Shown one piece after another: positions 26,491 through 34,188 of a stretch of 64,000 nucleotides of DNA. A program made the position numbers and the translations under genes. The DNA comes from Ruminococcus flavefaciens (GTDB taxonomy: Bacteria; Bacillota; Clostridia; Oscillospirales; Ruminococcaceae), in contig JAMPAU010000002.1 of the NCBI GenBank assembly GCA_023667045.1, forward strand, positions 186,001 through 250,000, read 5' to 3'. The first letter of the stretch is position 1, and every line of letters starts with the position of its first letter. Under the pieces are notes generated by a model. The model saw only the letters and a program-made list of their open reading frames with translations, made no database searches and had not been told where the DNA came from.

Positions 26491-26876
26491 TAATGATAAC
26501 AGGCGGTGCTTATTCCGGAAAAAATAAATTTGTACATGAAAGACTTTCTGTTCCGGAAAATCTGACAAAAGACGGCAGATACTGCACTTTTGGCGAAATA
26601 TTTACCGCCGTATGTGTGAATAACTATCATATTCTTGTAAAACGTCTTATTTCTGAAAATATTGAACCAATCGGATTTACTGAAAAGCTATGCATGGAAA
26701 ATAATAATATTATAATCATCATGGACGAAATAGGCTGTGGGATAGTTCCGGTTGAAAAAGGCGAAAGAAAATGGCGTGAGATGTGCGGAAAATGCGGTTG
26801 TATCATAGCGGAAAATTCAGAAACAGTCGTGCGTATGGCGTGCGGAATCGGTAAGGCTATAAAGGGGAAAATATGA
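26487..26876 (+). CDS. Short CobU-like P-loop protein lacking the guanylylation histidine
   Basis: 129 residues. The P-loop GGAYSGKNK (6-14) and DEIGCGIVP (80-88) match the N-terminal and middle parts of CobU, but the RHRxxR segment with the guanylylated histidine is missing and the protein is about 45 residues short. It starts with an ATGA overlap at the cobS stop and has a GGGGG site, so it looks like a maintained gene. It may supply kinase activity only, or serve another nucleotide-loop step. It is clearly distinct from the full CobU upstream. Confidence 0.75.
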   Translation: MIMITGGAYSGKNKFVHERLSVPENLTKDGRYCTFGEIFTAVCVNNYHILVKRLISENIEPIGFTEKLCMENNNIIIIMDEIGCGIVPVEKGERKWREMCGKCGCIIAENSETVVRMACGIGKAIKGKI

Positions 26877-27430
26877 TTATTAATTTTATAAGGCACGGAA
26901 AAACAGCAGGAAACACGGAAAAGCGTTACATAGGCAGAACCGACGAGCCTTTGTGTCCGGACGGCATAGCGGAACTGAAAAGGCATAACTATCCACCGTG
27001 CGATGTAGTTGTTGCAAGCCCCATGAAACGCTGTATTCAGACGGCTGAAATAATATATTCTGATAAGAATATTGCAGTATATGATGACTTGCGTGAATGC
27101 GATTTCGGAATCTTTGAAGGTAAAAATTACCATGAACTTTCCGGCAGTCCGGAGTATCAGAAATGGATTGAATCAAACGGCACGGCGACTTTTCCGGACG
27201 GCGAAAACCCTTTTGATTTCCGTAAAAGATGTGTTTCGGCTTTTCTGACAGCAGTTGAAAGTTTCAGCAATGAGAATATTTCATTTGTCGTGCATGGCGG
27301 TACGGTTATGTCGGTAATGGAGAGATTAGCCGTACCAAAGAGAGACTATTATGATTATCAGATAAAAAACGGTCGTGGCTTTGTCGCCGAATATGCCAAC
27401 GGAAAAATAACTATACTGGAGGAGATATGA
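26873..27430 (+). CDS. cobC: Histidine-phosphatase-family alpha-ribazole phosphatase
   Basis: 185 residues. The phosphoglycerate-mutase-like RHGKT motif with catalytic His8 is at 7-11, followed by ASPMKRCIQTAEII and VHGGTVMSVME carrying the second histidine. Within this operon the expected substrate is alpha-ribazole phosphate or adenosylcobalamin phosphate. The gene overlaps both neighbours by four bases. Confidence 0.88.
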   Translation: MIINFIRHGKTAGNTEKRYIGRTDEPLCPDGIAELKRHNYPPCDVVVASPMKRCIQTAEIIYSDKNIAVYDDLRECDFGIFEGKNYHELSGSPEYQKWIESNGTATFPDGENPFDFRKRCVSAFLTAVESFSNENISFVVHGGTVMSVMERLAVPKRDYYDYQIKNGRGFVAEYANGKITILEEI

Positions 27431-28398
27431 AATATATTGTTTTAGTTTTGCCGATTGTTGCCGGATTTGTCATTGACTGCATACTGGGCGACCCTTATAG
27501 TCTTCCGCACCCGATACGTGCGATAGGTACGTTAATATCAAACATGGAAAAATTTATAAGAAAAAATTTTCCGAAGAGGTTGCGTTTTGGCGGAGTGATT
27601 CTTTCATTGAATGTTATAATACTGTCGGTTTGTGTACCGCTTGTGATTCTTGTGCTGTGCTATAGTATAAATACTTTATTGGGAATAACAGCAGAGAGTA
27701 TAATGTGCTACTATATGATAGCACCTAAATGTCTTAAAAAGGAAAGTATGAAAGTATATTATGCCTTTGAATCCGGCGATACTGAAAAGGCACGGCAGGC
27801 GGTTTCAATGATTGTGGGACGTGACACAGCAGTGCTTGACGAGACAGGAATAATAAAAGCCACTGTCGAGACTGTAGCCGAGAATACTTCCGACGGCGTA
27901 ACCGCTCCGCTTATGTATATGTCGCTGTTCGGGGCAGTAGGGGGATTTTTCTATAAGGCTGTAAATACTATGGATTCGATGATAGGATATAAAAACGAAA
28001 AATACGCTGATATAGGACGTTTTTCAGCAAGGCTTGACGACGTTCTGAACTTTATACCGTCACGGCTTACAGCGGTAGTGATGATTGTTTCGGCATACGT
28101 CATGGGGCTTGACGGAAAAAACGCCTTCCGTATATGGAAACGTGACCGCCGTAATCATGAAAGTCCAAACTCTGCACAGACTGAATCCGTATGTGCTGGA
28201 GCTTTAGGTGTACAGCTTGCCGGAGACGCTTATTATTTCGGTGAACTCCACAAAAAGCAGTTTATAGGAGACAGCACACGCAGTATCGAAAATGAAGATA
28301 TACGCCGTGTCAATACTCTGATGTATGTTACGTCTGTTGTGGTGCTTGTCTTTGGGACTGCATTAAGAGCGGTAGTCTGGGGGCTGATTCTGAAATGA
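27427..28398 (+). CDS. cbiB: Adenosylcobinamide-phosphate synthase CbiB
   Basis: 323 residues, an integral membrane protein. It joins adenosylcobyrate to aminopropanol phosphate. LGDPYSLPHPIRAIG near the N-terminus and AENTSDGVTAPLMY in the middle are family hallmarks; four to five hydrophobic segments are visible. It overlaps the cobD-like gene, which makes its aminopropanol-phosphate partner. Confidence 0.95.
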   Translation: MKYIVLVLPIVAGFVIDCILGDPYSLPHPIRAIGTLISNMEKFIRKNFPKRLRFGGVILSLNVIILSVCVPLVILVLCYSINTLLGITAESIMCYYMIAPKCLKKESMKVYYAFESGDTEKARQAVSMIVGRDTAVLDETGIIKATVETVAENTSDGVTAPLMYMSLFGAVGGFFYKAVNTMDSMIGYKNEKYADIGRFSARLDDVLNFIPSRLTAVVMIVSAYVMGLDGKNAFRIWKRDRRNHESPNSAQTESVCAGALGVQLAGDAYYFGELHKKQFIGDSTRSIENEDIRRVNTLMYVTSVVVLVFGTALRAVVWGLILK

Positions 28399-29429
28399 TT
28401 GATGTGCACGGCGGAAACATTTACAAACACAAAGGCTTTATTGATTTTTCAGCTAACATAAATCCTCTAGGTATGCCGGAAAGCGTACGGCAGGCGGTTA
28501 TTGAATCGGCTGACCTGTGGGAAAAATACCCCGACCCTTACTGTACTGAACTTACAGAAAAACTTTCTGTTCATGAAAAAATTTCAGATTTTAACATAGT
28601 ATGCGGAAACGGTGCTGACGACCTCATATGCAGAATCATAACGGCTTTTAGACCTCTGAGGGCATTGGTGTGCTGTCCGTCTTTCAGTGAGTATGCAAGG
28701 TTGTTAAAAGAAAACGGCTGTGATGTTTCTGAGTATCTTCTGAAAGAAAAAAATGATTTTGCGGTTATGCCGGATTTTGTTGATTATATAAAAAACGATA
28801 CAGATATTGTTTTTCTGTGCAGTCCGAATAATCCGACCGGAAAAACAGTCTGTCCGGAAGTGCTGAAGAAGACAGCAGAAAAATGTCTGAAAAACAACAC
28901 GTTGCTTGTCTGTGATGAGTGCTTTATGGACTTTGCGGAAGACAGCAGTAAAAAGACCTCACGGAATTTCTTGAATGAAAACATGGTTATTCTAAAAGCC
29001 TTTACAAAGATTTATGCTATGGCAGGTCTTAGACTTGGGTATGGGATTTTCGGCAGTATGGAGCTTGCCGGAAAAGTCCGCAGTGCCGGACAGTACTGGA
29101 GCGTTTCCGTACCGGCACAGGTAGCAGGAATTACAGCACTCGACGAAAAAGACTATATTATAAAAACAATTGACTATATAAAAAAAGAGCGTGATTTTCT
29201 TGTCGGCGCACTCTCTCGACTGGGCTTTAAGGTATTTGAGCCGGAGGCAAATTTTATTTTTTTCAAGAGCAGTCTGCCAGTTGACAGGCTTCTGGAAAAC
29301 GAAAAAATCCTTATACGCAACTGTGCAAATTACAGCGGTCTTGACGGTAGTTTTTTCCGGATTGCCGTGCGTACTCATCAAGAAAATGTCATGCTTGTTT
29401 CAGCACTTAGGAGGATTATAAATGGCTAA
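28395..29429 (+). CDS. cobD: CobD-like L-threonine-O-3-phosphate decarboxylase (PLP)
   Basis: 344 residues, a fold-type I PLP enzyme close to histidinol-phosphate aminotransferases. SANINPLGMP at the N-terminus, CSPNNPTGK, and the PLP lysine in KAFTKIYAMAGLRLGYG are visible. Position between cbiB and cbiP makes CobD the best reading: it makes (R)-1-aminopropan-2-ol phosphate. A threonine kinase (PduX) is not in the window. Confidence 0.88.
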   Translation: MIDVHGGNIYKHKGFIDFSANINPLGMPESVRQAVIESADLWEKYPDPYCTELTEKLSVHEKISDFNIVCGNGADDLICRIITAFRPLRALVCCPSFSEYARLLKENGCDVSEYLLKEKNDFAVMPDFVDYIKNDTDIVFLCSPNNPTGKTVCPEVLKKTAEKCLKNNTLLVCDECFMDFAEDSSKKTSRNFLNENMVILKAFTKIYAMAGLRLGYGIFGSMELAGKVRSAGQYWSVSVPAQVAGITALDEKDYIIKTIDYIKKERDFLVGALSRLGFKVFEPEANFIFFKSSLPVDRLLENEKILIRNCANYSGLDGSFFRIAVRTHQENVMLVSALRRIING

Positions 29430-30888
29430 AGCTATAATGATTCAAGGTACAATGTCCAACTCCGGAAAAAGTTTCATTACTGCCGGACTTTGCAGGATAT
29501 TCAGACAGGACGGCTACTCATGTGTGCCTTTCAAGTCTCAGAATATGGCTCTCAATTCTTATATAACCGCTGACGGCAGTGAAATGGGCAGGGCACAGGC
29601 TATGCAGGCAGAATCAGCAAAAATTGAGCCGTCGGCACTCATGAATCCTATTCTGCTTAAACCTACTACTGATACGGGTTCGCAGGTGATAGTAAACGGA
29701 AAACCTGTCGGCAATATGACGGCAAGGGAGTATTTCCGGCGGAAAAAAGACTTTCTACCGGATATTCTGAGGGCATACAATGAACTCTCTGAAAAGCACG
29801 ATATAATAGTTATAGAAGGGGCAGGAAGTCCGGTAGAGCTGAATCTTAAGAAAGACGATATTGTAAATATGGGTATGGCAGAAATGGTAAAGTCTCCGGT
29901 TGTGCTTGTCGGCGATATAGACAGGGGCGGGATTTTTGCACAGCTTGTCGGTACTCTAAGTCTGCTTGAATCCCATGAGCTTGATATGGTAAAAGGTCTT
30001 ATAGTTAATAAGTTCAGAGGGGACAGGACTTTATTCAACAGCGGTGTGGATATTCTCCGTCAGCGTGCCAATAAGCAGGTACTCGGTGTAGTGCCGTATA
30101 TTCACTGTGATATTGAGGACGAGGACAGTCTGGCAGAAAGGCTCGAAAACAGGAGCAGGGGGCTTGTCAATATCGCTGTAGTAAAACTGCCTAAGATGTC
30201 GAATTTCACTGACTTTGATGTTTTTTCACAGTATGACGGTGTTGGTGTTCAGTATGTCACAAAATACACAGACCTTGAAAATGCTGATTTTATAATAATT
30301 CCCGGTACTAAAAGTACGATTTCAGATATGAAGTGGCTAAGGGAAAGCGGTATGGAAGCCATGATTAAAAAATGTGCGGACAGAGGCGTGGCGGTTTTCG
30401 GGATATGCGGTGGCTATCAGATTTTAGGAGAGAATATTTCTGACCCGTCCGGAGCTGAAAACGGCGGTGATATTGACGGCATGGGTCTGCTTGACTGCCG
30501 GACGGTCTTCAGCAATGAAAAGAAACAGTCACAGGTATGCGGAAAGTTTCTTGAAACAGAGGGATTTTTTGAGTGTCTGAAAGGTGCGGAGTTCGACGGC
30601 TATGAAATCCATATGGGCAGAACTGAAAACAACGGAAAAAAACTTACATCTGTAGGCGGTTCTTATAGAGGAAATGTATACGGCTGTTATGTTCACGGAA
30701 TATTTGACGGTGAAGTTTCGGAAAGAATCGTGAAAAGGCTCTTTGCTGAAAAGGGAATGACATACTCCGGAAACGTTACAGACCGCCGGAAATATAAGGA
30801 AAAGCAGTTTGACATTTTAGCAGACGGCATAAGAAACAGCATAAACATGGATATGCTTTACAGAATAATTGAAAACGGAGTGAAATAA
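29422..30888 (+). CDS. cbiP: Cobyric acid synthase
   Basis: 488 residues. It amidates the b, d, e and g carboxylates of adenosylcobyrinate diamide. The N-terminal GTMSNSGKS nucleotide loop (residues 9-17) and the glutamine amidotransferase cysteine in FGICGGYQILG are clear; GYEIHMGRTE and the late CYVHGIFDG supply the rest of the site. It overlaps cobD by 8 bases. Confidence 0.96.
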   Translation: MAKAIMIQGTMSNSGKSFITAGLCRIFRQDGYSCVPFKSQNMALNSYITADGSEMGRAQAMQAESAKIEPSALMNPILLKPTTDTGSQVIVNGKPVGNMTAREYFRRKKDFLPDILRAYNELSEKHDIIVIEGAGSPVELNLKKDDIVNMGMAEMVKSPVVLVGDIDRGGIFAQLVGTLSLLESHELDMVKGLIVNKFRGDRTLFNSGVDILRQRANKQVLGVVPYIHCDIEDEDSLAERLENRSRGLVNIAVVKLPKMSNFTDFDVFSQYDGVGVQYVTKYTDLENADFIIIPGTKSTISDMKWLRESGMEAMIKKCADRGVAVFGICGGYQILGENISDPSGAENGGDIDGMGLLDCRTVFSNEKKQSQVCGKFLETEGFFECLKGAEFDGYEIHMGRTENNGKKLTSVGGSYRGNVYGCYVHGIFDGEVSERIVKRLFAEKGMTYSGNVTDRRKYKEKQFDILADGIRNSINMDMLYRIIENGVK

Positions 30889-30890
30889 TT

Positions 30891-31523
30891 TTGAATCTTG
30901 AATATGTACTTCCAAATGAAATCGAAAAGAGAAGTTTTGAGATAATTGAGCAGGAACTGGGAGACCGTAAAATCCCCGACGATATAAAGCCGATAGTCAT
31001 GAGGGCTATTCACACAACAGCTGATTTTGACTATTATGATAATATGTGCTTTTCAGAAAATGTAGTCCCTCATGCTATGGAAGTTCTGAAAAAGGGTGCT
31101 GTGATAGTCACTGATACGAATATGGCAAAGTCCGGAATAAACAAAAAGGCACTTGAAAGTCTCGGCTGTGAGGCCGTTTGTTTTATGGCAGATGAGGACG
31201 TGGCAGAACAGGCTAAACTTTCCGGCATGACAAGGGCTTCTGTATCTGTGGATAAGGCATCACGGCTTGAAAGACCTGTGATATATGCTGTCGGCAACGC
31301 TCCCACTGCTCTTATCCGGCTGTGCGAACACATAAAAAACAAGACTTTTATTCCGGAGCTTGTAATAGGCGTGCCGGTAGGTTTTGTAAATGTTGTGCAG
31401 TCCAAAGAGATGATAATGCAGAGCGGTGTGCCTTATATCGTGGCAAGAGGAAGAAAAGGTGGCAGTAATGTTTCTGCCTCAATATGTAATGCTTTGTTAT
31501 ACATGACTAAAAATGCACTGTAA
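30891..31523 (+). CDS. cbiC: Cobalt-precorrin-8 methylmutase
   Basis: 210 residues. CbiC moves the C11 methyl to C12, giving cobyrinate. The catalytic histidine is His41 in AIHTTADFDYYD and the VTDTNMAKSGI loop is family-typical. The reading starts at a TTG two bases after the cbiP stop, with CGGAG upstream. It is the last gene of the unit; the riboswitch transcript begins after it. Confidence 0.94.
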   Translation: MNLEYVLPNEIEKRSFEIIEQELGDRKIPDDIKPIVMRAIHTTADFDYYDNMCFSENVVPHAMEVLKKGAVIVTDTNMAKSGINKKALESLGCEAVCFMADEDVAEQAKLSGMTRASVSVDKASRLERPVIYAVGNAPTALIRLCEHIKNKTFIPELVIGVPVGFVNVVQSKEMIMQSGVPYIVARGRKGGSNVSASICNALLYMTKNAL

Positions 31524-31566
31524 AGTTGAGACGAATCGGACGTTTGTATTAAAGTTGCAAAAAAGC

Positions 31567-31595
31567 TTGCAATCCGACATGAAAAGTGCTATAAT
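31567..31595 (+). promoter_or_regulatory. Sigma-A promoter of the riboswitch-controlled uptake operon
   Basis: TTGCAA, 17-base spacer, TATAAT. It lies 44 bases after the cbiC stop, so the uptake genes have their own start. Confidence 0.75.
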
Positions 31596-31600
31596 ACAGA

Positions 31601-31614
31601 TTGTAACGTTACAA
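31601..31614. promoter_or_regulatory. Perfect 14-bp palindrome at the transcription start
   Basis: TTGTAACGTTACAA is exactly self-complementary, has a central CG, and begins 5 bases after the -10 box. The position suits a repressor operator. LacI-family operators often have a central CG, but no regulator gene is linked. Confidence 0.5.
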
Positions 31615-31624
31615 ATTTAATAAA

Positions 31625-31825
31625 GTAATCCGGTGCTTGTGTCCGACGTGAGCGGAGCATGAGGTAAAAGGGAAACAGGTGTGAATCCTGTGCGAACTCG
31701 TCACTGTAAGCATGGAGTATACGGCTTTTCTGCTGTGAAAGGCAGGTCACTGATAATATCGGGAAGGCTCGCCGTATATGCTGAAATGCAAGTCAGGAAA
31801 CCTGCCGGACTGCTGGTACGGAAAA
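31625..31825 (+). ncRNA. Cobalamin (B12) riboswitch aptamer
   Basis: The conserved B12 box is present as AGTCAGGAAACCTGCC (31791-31806). Upstream are GGTGCTTGTG near 31632, GGGAAACAGGTGTGAATCCTG split over 31670-31690 and the CACTGTAA segment near 31702, all in the right order for an AdoCbl riboswitch. It controls the chelatase and transport genes downstream, not the biosynthetic operon upstream. An open frame running through this RNA is ignored. Confidence 0.93.
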
Positions 31826-31903
31826 TATTTTTATTTTCAAATCACGAGGTATTGATTGTACTGTTCAGAAGACTATGCTTTTCAGCGTGGTCTGCTTTGC
31901 AAT

Positions 31904-31936
31904 GCTTTCTGCCGTGTGCAGAGGGCTTTTCTTTTA
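31904..31936 (+). terminator. Riboswitch expression-platform terminator
   Basis: GCTTTCTGC and GCAGAGGGC form a 9-bp stem with two G-U pairs and loop CGTGT, followed by TTTTCTTTT. TCTGC at 31891-31895 could pair instead with GCAGA, offering an anti-terminator. This implies control by transcription termination when cobalamin is bound. Confidence 0.75.
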
Positions 31937-31986
31937 GCAACAATATAATTCTTTGCCTTTTTGTATAACAGAAAGGACGATTATCT

Positions 31987-33090
31987 ATGAAAAAATTAAC
32001 TTTTATCCTGTGTCTTGCTATGGCAGGTACACTTTTTACAGCTTGCGGAGAGAGTGAAGAAAGCTCTGTAAGTTCTGCTACAGAATCTTCTGTTTCTGAA
32101 ACTCAGGCTGAAACTGAAGAAGAAACTACTGAAGAATCTGAACCGGAAACTACTGCTGAAACTACTGAAGAATCTGAAACAGAGCCGGAAACTTCCGAAG
32201 AATCAGAAGAAGAAGAAGAACCGGAAGAAGACGTTGACGACGAGGAAAACTATGATACCGGCGACGCTTCCCTTGATAATGTAAGAAATCAAGACGAAAT
32301 CGGCGACAATGAACTGCTTGTTATCAGTTTCGGTACAAGTTTCAATGACAGCAGACGTTTGACAATCGGTGCTATTGAAGATTCTCTTGAAAATGCTTTT
32401 CCGGATTACTCCGTCAGACGTGGCTTTACCGCTAACATCATCATTGACCATGTTCAGAGACGTGACGGCATACTTATTGACGACGTAAAGGCTTCACTTG
32501 ACAGAGCTATCGAAAATGAAGTAAAGACACTTGTCATTCAGCCGACCCACCTTATGAACGGTCTCGAATACAACGACGTTGTGGACGAGGTGGCACAGTA
32601 TTCAGACGCTTTTGAAAAGGTAGTCTTTGGTGAACCTCTCCTTACAAGCGACGATGATTTCAAGCGTGTAGAGCAGGCAATTGTTGACTGGACTGCTGAT
32701 TATGATGACGGCAAGACCGCTATATGCTTTATGGGTCACGGCACTGAGGCAGAGTCAAATGAAGTTTATCAGAAAATGCAGGATTTACTTACTGCCGACG
32801 GCTATGAAAATTATTTCGTAGGCACTGTTGAGGCTGAACCGTCTCTCGATACTATACTTGAAATGGTAAAAGCCGGTGAGTATGAGAGAGTTGTTCTTGA
32901 GCCGCTCATGGTAGTTTGCGGTGACCATGCAAACAACGACATGGCAGGCGATGAAGAAGATTCATGGAAATCGGTTTTTGAGGCAGAGGGCTATGAAGTT
33001 GAATGCCTGTTAAGAGGTCTCGGCGAAAATGAAGCCATTAGGCAGATTTATGTGGACCATGCACAAAAGGCTATAGATTTACTTGAATAA
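31987..33090 (+). CDS. cbiK: CbiK-type sirohydrochlorin cobaltochelatase as a surface lipoprotein
   Basis: 367 residues. A lipoprotein signal ends in LFTAC (Cys20), then a Glu/Ser/Thr-rich linker to about 95, then a full CbiK chelatase domain. The metal and catalytic residues appear intact: His188 in QPTHLMNG, the glutamates of VEAEPS near 282-284, and His314 in CGDHANNDMAG. CbiK normally inserts cobalt into sirohydrochlorin. A periplasmic form (CbiKp) is known from Desulfovibrio. An outward-facing lipoprotein cannot reach cytoplasmic sirohydrochlorin, so a surface role in cobalt or tetrapyrrole capture, feeding the ABC importer encoded next, is likely. It is the first gene behind the riboswitch. 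Confidence 0.85.
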   Translation: MKKLTFILCLAMAGTLFTACGESEESSVSSATESSVSETQAETEEETTEESEPETTAETTEESETEPETSEESEEEEEPEEDVDDEENYDTGDASLDNVRNQDEIGDNELLVISFGTSFNDSRRLTIGAIEDSLENAFPDYSVRRGFTANIIIDHVQRRDGILIDDVKASLDRAIENEVKTLVIQPTHLMNGLEYNDVVDEVAQYSDAFEKVVFGEPLLTSDDDFKRVEQAIVDWTADYDDGKTAICFMGHGTEAESNEVYQKMQDLLTADGYENYFVGTVEAEPSLDTILEMVKAGEYERVVLEPLMVVCGDHANNDMAGDEEDSWKSVFEAEGYEVECLLRGLGENEAIRQIYVDHAQKAIDLLE

Positions 33091-33150
33091 TAACGTACGG
33101 CAGAGGGAATTTTTTATCTCTCTGCCTGTTTTTAGAAAAGAGGATATTTT

Positions 33151-34068
33151 ATGAAAAAATTATTATGTATGCTTTTATTAATGACCGCTCTTGTATCTTG
33201 CGGTGAAAGTGACAACAGTTCGTCGGAATCTTCAGAGCAGGAAAGTTCAGCAGTTGTGACGGAAACAACTGAAACATCAGAAACGACAGAAGAAAGTACC
33301 GCTGAGGAAAGCAAGGCTGATTCACAGGACGGCACTGTAGTACCTGTTGAGGTGGTTGAAGACGGCATGGTACCTGTCTATGCCGACCAGCTCAAAGACG
33401 GCGTTTATCAGATTGAGGTAAGTTCAAGTTCTTCGATGTTCAATATAGATGAGTGTGAACTTACTGTACAGGACGGCGAGATGTCCGCTGTAATGACCAT
33501 GAGCGGAACAGGCTACAGATATATCTTCATGGGGACTGGCGAACAGGCAGAATCCGCTGACGAAAGCGAGTATATACCTTTTGAGGAGACAGACGGTGTG
33601 CATAAATACATAGTACCTGTTGAGGCTCTCGATATGGGCATAGACTGCACGGCTTTCAGCGACAGGAAAGAAAAATGGTATGACCGTACTATACTTTTCC
33701 GTGCCGATTCTCTGCCTGTTGAGGCTTTTTCAGAGAGTACTATGCCCGAACTCGCAGACGGTGAATACACTGTTGACGTAACTCTTGAGGGCGGTTCTGG
33801 CAGAGCAAGCATTAACTCTCCGGCAAAGATTACTGTTGCGGACGGAAATATTACCGTTGAAATAATATGGAACAGCAATAACTATGACTATATGATAGTT
33901 GACAGTGAAAAATATCTCCCTGTCTCAACTGAGGAGTTTTCAGTGTTTGAGATTCCTGTGCTTGTCTTTGACAGAAATATGGCTGTTTCAGCGGATACTA
34001 CCGCTATGAGTACTCCCCATGAAATAGACTATACGCTTTATTTTGATTCTTCAACAATAGCAGAATAA
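33151..34068 (+). CDS. Two-domain surface lipoprotein of unknown ligand
   Basis: 305 residues. The signal ends in ALVSC (Cys17) and is followed by an acidic Ser/Thr/Glu-rich linker to about 60. Two related beta-rich domains follow, about 83-190 (DGVYQIEV to ILFRADSL) and 203-300 (DGEYTVDV to YTLYFDS), each opening with DG-x-Y and ending in a similar strand. The repeat architecture recalls surface haem- or metallophore-binding modules, but the NEAT YxxxY signature is not seen. It lies between the CbiK lipoprotein and the binding protein of the importer under the same riboswitch, so a corrinoid- or cobalt-binding role is inferred. Confidence 0.75.
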   Translation: MKKLLCMLLLMTALVSCGESDNSSSESSEQESSAVVTETTETSETTEESTAEESKADSQDGTVVPVEVVEDGMVPVYADQLKDGVYQIEVSSSSSMFNIDECELTVQDGEMSAVMTMSGTGYRYIFMGTGEQAESADESEYIPFEETDGVHKYIVPVEALDMGIDCTAFSDRKEKWYDRTILFRADSLPVEAFSESTMPELADGEYTVDVTLEGGSGRASINSPAKITVADGNITVEIIWNSNNYDYMIVDSEKYLPVSTEEFSVFEIPVLVFDRNMAVSADTTAMSTPHEIDYTLYFDSSTIAE

Positions 34069-34077
34069 TATGAAAAA

Positions 34078-34156
34078 TAATTAAGAATGCAGAATTAAGA
34101 ATTATAAATTATAAATTATGCATTAATTATGCATTCAGCATTATAAATTATGCATT
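34078..34156. repeat. AT-rich palindromic intergenic repeat, second locus
   Basis: Alternating words AATTAAGAATGC, AATTATAAATTATGC and TATGCATTAATTATGCATT of the same family as at 3178-3375. It fills the gap between the lipoprotein and binding-protein genes. Confidence 0.7.
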
Positions 34157-34188
34157 TGATTGAACTTGCACCCGAAAGGAGCGGTGAT

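Noticed and set aside
31681-31968. A 95-codon open frame between cbiC and cbiK
   Set aside because: It runs straight through the cobalamin riboswitch and its terminator, has no ribosome site, and the RNA signature fully explains the conservation.
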